NCBI GenBank assembly: GCA_900116395.1
Contig: FPAN01000003.1
Location: forward strand, 186,001 to 250,000
DNA length: 64,000 nucleotides
DNA from: Lachnospiraceae bacterium XBD2001
GTDB taxonomy: Bacteria; Bacillota; Clostridia; Lachnospirales; Lachnospiraceae
Direction of reading: 5' to 3'
Shown: positions 35,642-43,914 of the stretch, in pieces
Position numbering within the stretch: position 1 is the first letter of the stretch
How the letters are laid out: every line of letters starts with the position of its first letter
The notes under the pieces: generated by a model
Database searches by the model: none
The model's input: the letters and a program-made list of their open reading frames with translations, nothing else
What the model was told of the DNA's origin: nothing
Program-made: the position numbers and the translations under genes

Positions 35642-36421
35642 ATGGACAATTACGAGGGCTTTAAATCTGATGTACTACGTCTGACGAAGATTGATTTGAG
35701 TGCGTACAAAGAGAAACAGATGCGCCGTAGAATTGATTCTTTGGTTGCTAAGCATGATTGCAAGACTTATCCGGAATATGTAAAGTTGTTAACCAGTGAT
35801 AAGGCTGTGTTTGAGGAGTTCGTTAACTTCCTCACCATCAATGTTTCAGAGTTTTATCGTAACACCGATCAGTGGAAGTTATTGACGGAGCAGTATGCGC
35901 CGGAACTGATTCAGCGATTTGGTAAGAACCTGAAGATTTGGAGTGCAGCTTGTTCCACCGGTGACGAACCATATTCACTTGTTATGGCATTGTCCGATTT
36001 GATTGATATCAATCAGATTACGATTTATGCTACCGACCTGGATAAACAGGTAATTGCCCAAGCTAAAACCGGTATCTACTCTGAGAAGAGTATTGCCGGA
36101 GTCCCTGACGACAAGAAGAAAAAGTTCTTTACTAAGATTGGAGATACATCTTATCAGATTTCCGACAAGGTAAAGAGTAGAGTTCGCTTTCAAGAACACA
36201 ATCTGTTACGTGATACCTACCCTAAGGATTATCACTTGATTGTTTGTCGAAATGTTTTGATCTACTTCACAGAAGAAGCGAAGCATGAAGTATATGATAA
36301 GTTTGCTCATTCTTTGGTTAATCATGGACTCTTGTTTATCGGAAGTACCGAACAGGTTATGGATTACAAGAATCTTGGTTACAAACGTAGATCATCTTTC
36401 TTTTACGAGAAAGAAGAGTAG
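35642..36421 (+). CDS. cheR: Chemotaxis methyltransferase CheR
   Basis: S-adenosylmethionine-dependent methyltransferase that methylates glutamates of chemoreceptors. 259 residues. The N-terminal all-helical domain (LSAYKEKQMRRRIDSLVAKH) and FLTINVSEFYRNTDQW are typical. The SAM fold has IWSAACSTGDEPYSLVM and CRNVLIYFTEEAKHEVY. It is a lone chemotaxis gene 36 nt after rpsA and before a bidirectional terminator; no cheB, cheA or cheW is adjacent. The MCP at 56493 is a possible substrate. Confidence 0.95.
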   Translation: MDNYEGFKSDVLRLTKIDLSAYKEKQMRRRIDSLVAKHDCKTYPEYVKLLTSDKAVFEEFVNFLTINVSEFYRNTDQWKLLTEQYAPELIQRFGKNLKIWSAACSTGDEPYSLVMALSDLIDINQITIYATDLDKQVIAQAKTGIYSEKSIAGVPDDKKKKFFTKIGDTSYQISDKVKSRVRFQEHNLLRDTYPKDYHLIVCRNVLIYFTEEAKHEVYDKFAHSLVNHGLLFIGSTEQVMDYKNLGYKRRSSFFYEKEE

Positions 36422-36456
36422 TTTTAGTAATACCTAATTCCTGAATAATGAAAAGA

Positions 36457-36484
36457 CCACTACGAATGTAGTGGCCTTTTTTTA
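36457..36484. terminator. Bidirectional terminator between cheR and the exonuclease gene
   Basis: CCACTAC (36457-36463) / GTAGTGG (36468-36474), loop GAAT, followed by CCTTTTTTTT on the plus strand. The AAAAGA before the stem gives a short U-tract on the minus strand for the convergent gene. Confidence 0.85.
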
Positions 36485-37579
36485 TTTGTTGTTCTTCAAA
36501 TGCAAAATCAGGTAAGCAATCAGGAAATCCGGATCCTTGGGAAGCTCATCAAAATCTGCGTATTGGTTCGCATCGGCATATTCCTTTCGGAAGAGATGCA
36601 GTATCTCTAATCCAATGATTCCATTGCTTGGAAGGGCTAGGAATCGACCGGTTTTCTTGGTGTAACACAGTTCCTTGGTGGCTTTTTGCTTTTGCTCCTT
36701 CGGTATGGAAGCCGCCAAAACCTTCGGTATCACCATGTCGTCCCCCGGCAGATAGACATAGTCCCGATAGTTCTCCAGGTAGTATCGAAGCTCTCCAATA
36801 TACGGGTAGAGAATTGCCCGGAAGGTTGAGCCGTCGATGGTCATATAACAGGTTTTATTGGAGCAAATCAGCTTTTGCGGAAGCGGATGCCGGATGGAAC
36901 CGGTGAGGACGATTTCCTTCTCACTGGATTCTATATTCGTAATCTGATAGTTGTCCTTCCGATAGAGATATCCATAAGATAGCAGCGGAAGCAACAGCAG
37001 CATACCCCGCACATCGTCTAGGTTATGTTGTTTTAACAAGGTTTCCTCTTCGGGATTCGGATTGGAGAGATAATGCTTATATACTTCAATCAGTTCGCCG
37101 CCGTTATAGGTATCGATTCGATGAATACCTAAGAATTCTTCTAAGCTCTTTTGCTTATAGTGCACAAGCTTCAGTAGGTGCTGGAATTGCTTCACATATA
37201 AGAACAGATCGAAGCAGGCTTTCTTAGATGGACGAAGAGCAAGGTCATATTTTTCACAGCGCTTCTCAATGAATGGAATGTCAAAGCGATTACCATTGAA
37301 GGTAAAACACTGAGACTTCTGCTCCAGTAAGGCGCCAAATGCTTCTAAGATGGCCTTCTCCTCGTGGCGTTCCTCTGCGAAAAATAAGGTGATCGTGGCA
37401 TCGGTCTCGCCAAATTCCGCACATCCGATGAGATAGATATTACAGTAGTCTGCTTTGAATCCGGTGGTCTCAATGTCGAAGAACAAAGAATCCAAAAGAC
37501 TGGCATTCCCACCGCAGAATTCCTCCCGGGTTGTAATGGGAAGAGGCGGCAATGGGACGGTTTCTTTCCAAATTTTCAT
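36482..37579 (-). CDS. RNase H-like exonuclease, YprB/COG3359 family
   Basis: Predicted 3'-5' exonuclease with a DnaQ/RNase H-like fold; substrate not known. 365 residues. The acidic motifs are SLFFDIETTGFK near residue 32, FNGNRFDIPFIEKRCEKY near 95, and QHNLDDVRGMLLLLP near 184, giving a DEDD-type set. The C-terminal half has no motif I recognise. Shine-Dalgarno AAGGAG on the minus strand. It runs convergent to cheR and divergent from rnfC; an extended -10 promoter is predicted at 37604-37631. Confidence 0.87.
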   Translation of the reverse strand: MKIWKETVPLPPLPITTREEFCGGNASLLDSLFFDIETTGFKADYCNIYLIGCAEFGETDATITLFFAEERHEEKAILEAFGALLEQKSQCFTFNGNRFDIPFIEKRCEKYDLALRPSKKACFDLFLYVKQFQHLLKLVHYKQKSLEEFLGIHRIDTYNGGELIEVYKHYLSNPNPEEETLLKQHNLDDVRGMLLLLPLLSYGYLYRKDNYQITNIESSEKEIVLTGSIRHPLPQKLICSNKTCYMTIDGSTFRAILYPYIGELRYYLENYRDYVYLPGDDMVIPKVLAASIPKEQKQKATKELCYTKKTGRFLALPSNGIIGLEILHLFRKEYADANQYADFDELPKDPDFLIAYLILHLKNNK

Positions 37580-37603
37580 ATGAACTCCTTTATTTACCGA
37601 ATT

Positions 37604-37631
37604 ATTATAGCATTTTTACAATTTCTATGAA
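37604..37631 (-). promoter_or_regulatory. Predicted promoter of the exonuclease gene
   Basis: On the minus strand TTCATA, 16-nt spacer and TATAAT with an extended TGC, about 25 nt upstream of the ATG. Confidence 0.55.
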
Positions 37632-37666
37632 GGAGGATCCGATAGTTCTATCTGTTTTTGTTAATA

Positions 37667-37686
37667 ATGTTAGAAAAGCCTAACAT
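37667..37686. promoter_or_regulatory. Inverted repeat in the exonuclease-rnf divergent region
   Basis: ATGTTAG (37667-37673) and CTAACAT (37680-37686), perfect 7-bp arms around AAAAGC. It lies between the two divergent promoters and carries no U-tract, so a protein operator is more likely than a terminator. It does not match the Rex consensus as I know it. Confidence 0.5.
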
Positions 37687-37754
37687 AATAGAACGACAAG
37701 TATTAAAAATTATACAAAGGAACTTCCGTTTCTAAATGTTTTCATGTGAAAAAG

Positions 37755-37763
37755 TGCTATAAT
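37755..37763 (+). promoter_or_regulatory. Extended -10 promoter of the rnf operon
   Basis: TGC-TATAAT with TATAAT at 37758-37763; the -35 region is weak (AATGTT at 17 nt). 50 nt upstream of rnfC. Confidence 0.65.
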
Positions 37764-37812
37764 CAAATCATAGTGTAATGCAAAAATTTGGCAAGAAAGA
37801 GGGGTAAACTGC

Positions 37813-39135
37813 ATGGGTCTGAAGACTTTTAAGGGCGGTGTCCATCCATACGATGGAAAAGACCTATCCAAATCCAAGCCGGTAACCGACTATTTACCGA
37901 AAGGGGATTTGGTGTTCCCGCTGTCACAGCACATTGGCGCTCCGGCGACTCCAATTGTGGCAGTTGGAGATTCTGTTCTACGTGGACAGAAAATCGCAGA
38001 GGCATCAGGTTTTGTTTCTGCGGCGATCTTTTCTTCCGTATCCGGAACCGTAAAAGCCATAGAGCCGCGTCGTACCACAACCGGTGATATGGTGAATTCG
38101 ATTATCATTGAGAATGATGGAGCCTTTACAGAGGTTACATATGACAGTTGCGAAGATGTGTCATCTCTGTCGAAGGAGCAAATCATTGAACGGATTAAGG
38201 AAGCCGGTGTTGTCGGAATGGGTGGTGCCGGATTCCCTACGCACGTCAAGTTATCTCCAAAAGAACCGGAAAAAATTGAATACATCATTGCCAACGGCGC
38301 GGAGTGTGAACCGTATTTGACCTCCGATTACCGCAACATGATGGATGAAGCGGAGCTCTTAATTGGCGGTATGAACATTGTATTATCTATGTTTCCGAAT
38401 GCGAAGGGTATTATCGGAATCGAGGATAATAAGCCGGATTGTATTGAACGACTGACCAAGATGTGTGCATCTGAGCCCCGCATCGATGTACAGCCATTGA
38501 TGACCAAGTACCCGCAGGGTGGTGAGCGACAGTTAATCCATGCGGTTACCGGTCGTGATATTAACTCCAAGATGCTCCCGGCAGATGCAGGCTGCATTGT
38601 GGATAATGTAGAGACCTTGATTTCTATTTATCGTGGTGTGAAGCTTGGCCGGCCGGTCATTACCCATAACTTTACGGTAACCGGTGATGCTGTGGTTGAA
38701 CCGCAGAATTTCCGTATCTGTGTCGGCACGAATTTTGCGGAGCTCTTAGAGGCTGCCGGTGGATTGAAGGCATCCGGAGCGAAGAAAATGATTGCCGGTG
38801 GTCCAATGATGGGATTCGCACTGTTTGATTTGAATGTGCCGATTACCAAGACCACATCCGCATTGATTTGCATGACGGAAGATGAAGCAAGCCTTTATGA
38901 ACCCAGTGCTTGCATCAATTGCGGCCGTTGCGTGGAAGCTTGTCCGGAACAATTGATTCCGTCCCGCTTGGCTGATTTTGCTGAGCATGGCCAGAAGGAT
39001 GAATTCGAAAAATGGTATGGCTTAGAGTGCATTGAATGCGGAAGCTGTACTTACGGATGTCCGGCTAGACGTCACCTGGCGCAATCCATTAAGACAATGA
39101 AGAAGCTTGTCCTTGCTGACAAGCGTAAGAAATAG
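37813..39135 (+). CDS. rnfC: Rnf complex subunit RnfC
   Basis: Peripheral NADH-side subunit of the ferredoxin:NAD+ oxidoreductase that couples electron transfer to ion transport across the membrane. 440 residues. GVVGMGGAGFPTHVKLSP is the nucleotide/FMN-binding region. The C-terminal part holds two ferredoxin-type [4Fe-4S] motifs, INCGRCVEACPEQ and CIECGSCTYGCPARR. Shine-Dalgarno AAGAGGGG. First gene of the six-gene set C-D-G-E-A-B, which ends at a strong terminator (42848-42876). Confidence 0.97.
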   Translation: MGLKTFKGGVHPYDGKDLSKSKPVTDYLPKGDLVFPLSQHIGAPATPIVAVGDSVLRGQKIAEASGFVSAAIFSSVSGTVKAIEPRRTTTGDMVNSIIIENDGAFTEVTYDSCEDVSSLSKEQIIERIKEAGVVGMGGAGFPTHVKLSPKEPEKIEYIIANGAECEPYLTSDYRNMMDEAELLIGGMNIVLSMFPNAKGIIGIEDNKPDCIERLTKMCASEPRIDVQPLMTKYPQGGERQLIHAVTGRDINSKMLPADAGCIVDNVETLISIYRGVKLGRPVITHNFTVTGDAVVEPQNFRICVGTNFAELLEAAGGLKASGAKKMIAGGPMMGFALFDLNVPITKTTSALICMTEDEASLYEPSACINCGRCVEACPEQLIPSRLADFAEHGQKDEFEKWYGLECIECGSCTYGCPARRHLAQSIKTMKKLVLADKRKK

Positions 39136-39151
39136 AAAGGGGGATGTACAA

Positions 39152-40111
39152 GTGAGCGACTTATTACACGTAACTTCTTCGCCTCACGTACGAGGCAAAG
39201 ATGATACCACACGCATTATGCTGTATGTGATCATCTCCTTACTTCCGGCAACCTGCTTTGGTATTTGGAATTTCGGAGTGCATGCACTTTTGTTAATCCT
39301 TGTAACCGTAGCATCCTGTGTGTTGTCTGAGTACTTCTACGAGAAATTGCTCCATAAGAAGAGCACCATCAAGGATTTGAGTGCGGTGGTTACCGGACTG
39401 CTTTTGGCCCTGAATTTCCCAAGTACCATTCCGCTTTGGATGGCAATTCTTGGTGGTATGTTCGCCATTATTGTTGTAAAAATGCTGTTTGGCGGATTGG
39501 GCCAGAACTTCATGAACCCGGCATTGGGTGCCCGTTGTTTCCTTGTGATTTCTTTTACGGGATATATGACGGACTTCTCCGGATACAAAGACTACGTGGA
39601 TGCATTTGCATCCGCAACTCCTCTGGCTACCATTAAGGCCGGCGGAAGTGTGGATGTGATGCGGATGATTCTTGGTACCACACCGGGAACCATCGGTGAG
39701 ACCAGTGCCATTGCGTTATTGATCGGTGCGATTTTCCTGATTCTGATGGGCGTCATTGATTTGCGCATTCCGGGAACTTACATTTTAACTGTTGCAATCT
39801 TTACCTTGATTTTCGGCGGAAGAGGATTCGATGCTCAGTATCTGGTTGCACAGATTTGCGGCGGCGGACTTTTGCTTGGTGCGTTCTTTATGGCAACGGA
39901 CTATGTCACTTCCCCGATTACTCCAACCGGTAAGATTATTTATGGTATTATCCTTGGCTTGTTAACCGGCATTTTCCGTATCTTCGGAGCAAGTGCCGAA
40001 GGTGTATCCTATGCAATCGTATTCTCCAACCTTTTGGTTCCGCTCATTGAACGTTTTACGGTACCGAGAGCATTCGGTGTTGTACGGGAGAAAGGAGGTA
40101 AGAAGGCATGA
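39152..40111 (+). CDS. rnfD: Rnf complex subunit RnfD
   Basis: Membrane subunit of Rnf. I choose GTG 39152, which follows AAAGGGGG at 8 nt; a longer frame from 39107 would overlap rnfC. 319 residues with about nine membrane segments. The covalent FMN site is expected in the segment SASPLAT-like FASATPLATIKAGG (Thr of ATPLAT). The tail has YVTSPITPTGKIIYGI. It overlaps rnfG by 4 nt. Confidence 0.94.
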   Translation: MSDLLHVTSSPHVRGKDDTTRIMLYVIISLLPATCFGIWNFGVHALLLILVTVASCVLSEYFYEKLLHKKSTIKDLSAVVTGLLLALNFPSTIPLWMAILGGMFAIIVVKMLFGGLGQNFMNPALGARCFLVISFTGYMTDFSGYKDYVDAFASATPLATIKAGGSVDVMRMILGTTPGTIGETSAIALLIGAIFLILMGVIDLRIPGTYILTVAIFTLIFGGRGFDAQYLVAQICGGGLLLGAFFMATDYVTSPITPTGKIIYGIILGLLTGIFRIFGASAEGVSYAIVFSNLLVPLIERFTVPRAFGVVREKGGKKA

Positions 40112-40725
40112 AGCAATCTTTATTCAAAGACGCAATGATTCTTACCGCCATTACCCTTGTGGCAGGCTTGGCTTTGGGTGTGGTATATGAGATTACCAAA
40201 GCACCGATTGCCAAGGCAGAAGCGGATGCGGTAGCAAAAGCATATCAGACCGTGTTTGCGGATGCTGTGGAGTTTACTCCGCTGGATTCTTTTGATTCCG
40301 ATGCCGCAAGTGCTTATGTGCAGGAGCAGGGTTATACAGAAGATGAGGTAGACAACGTAGTTGTTGCCAAAGATGCATCTTCCAATGCTCTTGGATATGT
40401 CATTACGGTGACCTCTCATGCAGGTTACGGCGGAGATATTACCTTCTCTGTTGGCATTACCAACGAGGGCAATATCAACGGCTATTCCATTACCTCCATC
40501 AGTGAGACTGCTGGCCTTGGAATGAAAGCAACCGAAGAGAAGTTCTCTTCCCAGTTTCAGAATATTCCTGCAACCACCTACACGGTGACCAAGTCTTCTC
40601 CGGCGGGCGAGAATGAAATTGAAGCGATTTCCGGCGCAACCATTACTTCGAGGGCAATGACCGGCGGCGTTGATGCAGCGGTTTGCTACTATGATTATTT
40701 GACGGGAGGTGCTGCGAATGAATAA
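40108..40725 (+). CDS. rnfG: Rnf complex subunit RnfG
   Basis: Membrane-anchored, extracytoplasmic flavoprotein subunit. 205 residues: one N-terminal membrane helix (about 7-28), then the FMN-binding domain. The covalent FMN attachment motif SGATITSRAM is near the C-terminus, with the Thr of SGAT as the expected link. ETAGLGMKATEEKFSSQF is also typical. Overlaps rnfD (4 nt) and rnfE (8 nt). Confidence 0.95.
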   Translation: MKQSLFKDAMILTAITLVAGLALGVVYEITKAPIAKAEADAVAKAYQTVFADAVEFTPLDSFDSDAASAYVQEQGYTEDEVDNVVVAKDASSNALGYVITVTSHAGYGGDITFSVGITNEGNINGYSITSISETAGLGMKATEEKFSSQFQNIPATTYTVTKSSPAGENEIEAISGATITSRAMTGGVDAAVCYYDYLTGGAANE

Positions 40726-41458
40726 GAATGTAGAACGTTTATATAACGGTATTATCAAAGAGAATCCGACCTTCGTCTTGATGCTTGGTATGTGTCCGAC
40801 CTTAGCGGTTACCACATCTGCCATCAACGGCCTTGGTATGGGACTTTCCACAACCGTCGTACTGACACTGTCCAATGTGATTATTTCCGCACTGCGGAAC
40901 TTAATTCCAAGTCGTGTGCGTATGCCGGCATTCATCGTTGTTGTCGCATCTTTCGTAACCATCGTACAGTTCCTGGTTCAGGGATTTGTACCGAGCCTTT
41001 ATGCGGCTCTTGGAATTTATATTCCGCTGATTGTTGTTAACTGTATTATTTTGGGACGTGCAGAGAGTTATGCATCCAAGAATCCGGTACTTCCGTCCTT
41101 GTTTGACGGTCTTGGCATGGGCCTTGGATTTACGGTAAGCTTAACGGTCATTGGTTTGGTTCGTGAGCTGTTAGGTGCCGGACAGGCATTCGGCGCACAG
41201 CTGTTGCCACTTGCGGATCGTTCCTCCGGTGTTGTTGGATATACACCAATTACGATTTTTATCCTGGCACCAGGCGCATTCTTCGTATTGGCAATTTTAG
41301 TTGCAGTAATGAATGTGGTTCGTGCCCGGGCGGAAGCAAAAGGCAAACCTTTGGCGAAGGCCCAGGGATGCTTAAGCGGAGACTGTAGCGGATGTGCATC
41401 TGCATCTGTATGCACCGGTCATGGAAACGTTGAAGAGAAAGGAGGAGAAGAATCATGA
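40718..41458 (+). CDS. rnfE: Rnf complex subunit RnfE
   Basis: Integral membrane subunit of the RnfA/RnfE family. The ATG at 40718 follows GGGAGG (40704-40709) by 8 nt and is preferred to the GTG at 40709. 246 residues with about six membrane segments. Typical text is NPTFVLMLGMCPTLAVTTSA and YIPLIVVNCIILGRAESYA. The short cytosolic tail contains several Cys (CLSGDCSGCASASVC), unusual in their density. Confidence 0.95.
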   Translation: MNKNVERLYNGIIKENPTFVLMLGMCPTLAVTTSAINGLGMGLSTTVVLTLSNVIISALRNLIPSRVRMPAFIVVVASFVTIVQFLVQGFVPSLYAALGIYIPLIVVNCIILGRAESYASKNPVLPSLFDGLGMGLGFTVSLTVIGLVRELLGAGQAFGAQLLPLADRSSGVVGYTPITIFILAPGAFFVLAILVAVMNVVRARAEAKGKPLAKAQGCLSGDCSGCASASVCTGHGNVEEKGGEES

Positions 41459-42030
41459 AAGAATTATTGATTATTCTAATTAGCTCCTCCATCGTAAATA
41501 ACGTTATCCTAAGCCAGTTCCTTGGTTTGTGTCCGTTCCTTGGTGTATCCAAGAAGGTAGAGACCGCTGCCGGAATGGGTGGTGCGGTTATATTCGTTAT
41601 TACCATTTCATCCTTCGTTACCGGACTGTTGTATAAGTTCGTTTTGGTTCCGACGGGATTTGAGTACTTGCAGACCATTGTATTCATTCTGGTTATCGCT
41701 GCACTGGTACAGTTTGTGGAGATGTTCTTGAAGAAGAGCGTTCCGTCCCTCTATCAGGCACTTGGTGTTTATCTTCCTTTGATTACCACCAACTGTGCGG
41801 TACTTGGTGTAGCACTGAAGAATGTATCCAATTCCTATAACATTTTAGAGGGTGTTGTGAATGGTTTCGCTACCGCAGTGGGCTTCACCATTGCCATTGT
41901 GATTATGGCCGGTATTCGTGAAAAAATCGAGTACAACGACATCCCGACACCGTTCAAGGGATCTGCCATTGTTTTGGTTACTGCAGGATTGATGGCCATT
42001 GCATTCTTTGGATTTTCCGGTGTGATTTAA
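41455..42030 (+). CDS. rnfA: Rnf complex subunit RnfA
   Basis: Integral membrane subunit paralogous to RnfE, with inverted topology. 191 residues and six membrane segments. SSIVNNVILSQFLGLCPFLG contains the Cys thought to help hold a membrane-embedded iron-sulfur cluster, and YLPLITTNCAVLGVALKN carries the second. Overlaps rnfE by 4 nt; rnfB follows 10 nt later. Confidence 0.96.
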   Translation: MKELLIILISSSIVNNVILSQFLGLCPFLGVSKKVETAAGMGGAVIFVITISSFVTGLLYKFVLVPTGFEYLQTIVFILVIAALVQFVEMFLKKSVPSLYQALGVYLPLITTNCAVLGVALKNVSNSYNILEGVVNGFATAVGFTIAIVIMAGIREKIEYNDIPTPFKGSAIVLVTAGLMAIAFFGFSGVI

Positions 42031-42040
42031 GGAGGGGACT

Positions 42041-42841
42041 ATGAGTATAACAGGTGTTCTATTAGCAATGATTATTGTAGGAGCGACAGGTTGTATCATC
42101 GGCTTCTTCCTCTGCGCAGCATCCGAGAAATTCAAGGTAGAAGTGGATGAACGGGAGACTGCGATCTTAGATGTGCTTCCCGGAAATAACTGCGGTGGAT
42201 GCGGATATGCCGGATGTTCCGGATTGGCTGCAGCCATTGTAAAAGGCGAAGCTCCGGTGAATCAGTGCCCGGTAGGTGGCGCTCCTGTCGCTGCCAAGGT
42301 TGGCGAGATTATGGGCGTAGCAGCAGAGGAAGGGACCCGTAAGGTTGCATTCGTAAAATGTGCCGGAACCTGCGAGAAAGCAAAAGACAATTATGCGTAC
42401 AGCGGTGTCATGGATTGTACGGCGATGGCCTTCGTTCCCGGCGGTGGCCCGAAATCCTGCGACTATGGTTGCATGGGATTCGGTTCCTGCGTGAAGGCTT
42501 GTCCGTTTGATGCGATTCATATTGTTGACGGTATTGCCAAAGTTGACAAGGAAGCATGCAAGGCTTGTGGTAAGTGTATTGATACCTGTCCAAAGCATTT
42601 GATTGAATTCATTCCTTATGAAGCAACTTATGCAGTAAGCTGTAGCAGCAAAGATAAGGGTAAGGACGTCATGGCGGTTTGCCAGACCGGTTGTATCGCC
42701 TGCCATCTGTGCGAGAAGAATTGCCCGAACGGTGCCATTACCGTTACGGACAATGTGGCACATATCGACCAGGAGAAGTGCACCGGATGCGGTGCCTGCG
42801 CCGAGAAATGCCCGAAGAAAATTATATTTGCACAAGCATAA
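42041..42841 (+). CDS. rnfB: Rnf complex subunit RnfB
   Basis: Ferredoxin-accepting iron-sulfur subunit. 266 residues: an N-terminal membrane helix, a Cys cluster NNCGGCGYAGCSGLAAAI ending at CPVGG (about 50-73), then ferredoxin-type motifs CMGFGSCVKACP, CKACGKCIDTCP, CIACHLCEKNCP and CTGCGACAEKCP, i.e. four further [4Fe-4S] sites. It closes the rnf operon. Confidence 0.97.
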   Translation: MSITGVLLAMIIVGATGCIIGFFLCAASEKFKVEVDERETAILDVLPGNNCGGCGYAGCSGLAAAIVKGEAPVNQCPVGGAPVAAKVGEIMGVAAEEGTRKVAFVKCAGTCEKAKDNYAYSGVMDCTAMAFVPGGGPKSCDYGCMGFGSCVKACPFDAIHIVDGIAKVDKEACKACGKCIDTCPKHLIEFIPYEATYAVSCSSKDKGKDVMAVCQTGCIACHLCEKNCPNGAITVTDNVAHIDQEKCTGCGACAEKCPKKIIFAQA

Positions 42842-42847
42842 AAACGG

Positions 42848-42876
42848 GGGCATCCCTTTGTGGGGTGCCCTTTTTT
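42848..42876 (+). terminator. rnf operon terminator
   Basis: GGGCATCCC (42848-42856) / GGGGTGCCC (42862-42870), loop TTTGT, one T-G pair, followed by TTTTTT. Confidence 0.93.
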
Positions 42877-42890
42877 CGTGCTTTGGTTTG

Positions 42891-42899
42891 TGCTAAAAT
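42891..42899 (+). promoter_or_regulatory. Possible extended -10 for the hydrolase gene
   Basis: TGC-TAAAAT, 34 nt before the ATG at 42933; no clear -35 box. Confidence 0.35.
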
Positions 42900-42932
42900 T
42901 TTTTACAGAAAATATCCGCAAGGAGTGGAAAA

Positions 42933-43853
42933 ATGGTAGTTTGGATTGTATGTATTGTACTTTTGATTCTCTGTAATGCTTTATGGATTGGGCTGGCACG
43001 ATTTACGGTATTCGGACGCAGACAGACCATGGAAGAATCCTGGAATTGGGAATTCGAGCATTGTCCCGATTGTAGGGATTTAGCGCGTGAGGATTTTACG
43101 GATTATACCGTGACGGCGGAAGATGGATATGAGCTTCATTGTTCCTATTATCCCGCGAAGCAGCCGTCGAATTTGTATGTGATTTTGGTCCATGGATACA
43201 CGGATACCCGATGGGGAATGTTGAAGTACCTGCAGTTTTATCGGGATATGAATATTCATTGCATTCTATACGATCAGCGCGGACATGGAGAAAATGTAAA
43301 AGCACCTTGTACCTATAGTCTGAAGGAGCAGACCTATCTGAAGGCGGTATACGAAGATTCCCTGCAAAGATTCGGTGCCCATATCCGTCTCGGAATTCAC
43401 GGAGAGTCCTTAGGTGGCGCTACCGTGCTTGGCAGCATGCAATATCATTTGCCGGTGGAATTCTATGTAGATGATTGCGGATTCGCGGAGATTATTCCGG
43501 TGTTAAAGGTTGGACTTGGCATGATGCATTTACCCAAGTTCTTGGTGTATGGAGCTTCCCTGTGGTGTAAAATTTGCTTTGGCTTCTTCTTTGGGGAAGC
43601 AAGACCGATTCAATATGTTGGGGACAATACCGTGCCGCTTTTGATTATGCACGGAGCGAAGGATGATTTTATTCTTCCGGAGCATAGCAAGCGGGTGTTT
43701 GAAATAACCGGAGGGTATAAAGAACTTCATCTATTTGACGGAGCCTCCCATGCCGAGAGTGCGATTGTGTGTCCGAAAGAATACAAACAAGTCTTGGAGC
43801 ACTTCCTGCAAACCATTCATTTTTTGGATGAAAAGAGTGGGGTGGATGCATAG
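42933..43853 (+). CDS. Membrane-anchored alpha/beta hydrolase
   Basis: Serine hydrolase of unknown substrate. 306 residues with one N-terminal membrane helix (about 2-22) and then an alpha/beta-hydrolase domain. The oxyanion strand is VILVHGYTDTRWGM, the nucleophile elbow is GIHGESLGGA (Ser in GESLG), and the likely acid and His are in MHGAKDDFILPEHS and DGASHAES. It resembles the cell-surface lipase/peptidase-like hydrolases (COG1073) of Firmicutes. Shine-Dalgarno AAGGAGTGG. Monocistronic, between the rnf terminator and proB. Confidence 0.87.
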   Translation: MVVWIVCIVLLILCNALWIGLARFTVFGRRQTMEESWNWEFEHCPDCRDLAREDFTDYTVTAEDGYELHCSYYPAKQPSNLYVILVHGYTDTRWGMLKYLQFYRDMNIHCILYDQRGHGENVKAPCTYSLKEQTYLKAVYEDSLQRFGAHIRLGIHGESLGGATVLGSMQYHLPVEFYVDDCGFAEIIPVLKVGLGMMHLPKFLVYGASLWCKICFGFFFGEARPIQYVGDNTVPLLIMHGAKDDFILPEHSKRVFEITGGYKELHLFDGASHAESAIVCPKEYKQVLEHFLQTIHFLDEKSGVDA

Positions 43854-43860
43854 TGATTTT

Positions 43861-43885
43861 TTTACCGGAATATGGTAAAGTTTTT
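43861..43885 (+). terminator. Weak terminator after the hydrolase gene
   Basis: TTTACC (43861-43866) / GGTAAA (43874-43879), 7-nt loop, then GTTTTTC. Confidence 0.45.
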
Positions 43886-43914
43886 CTTAGTGTTTATAAG
43901 AAAAGGAAAGAAAA

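Noticed and set aside
37628..37684. 18-codon frame (MKEDPIVLS...) in the exonuclease-rnf gap
   Set aside because: No Shine-Dalgarno precedes it, and it overlaps the inverted repeat; chance occurrence is more likely.
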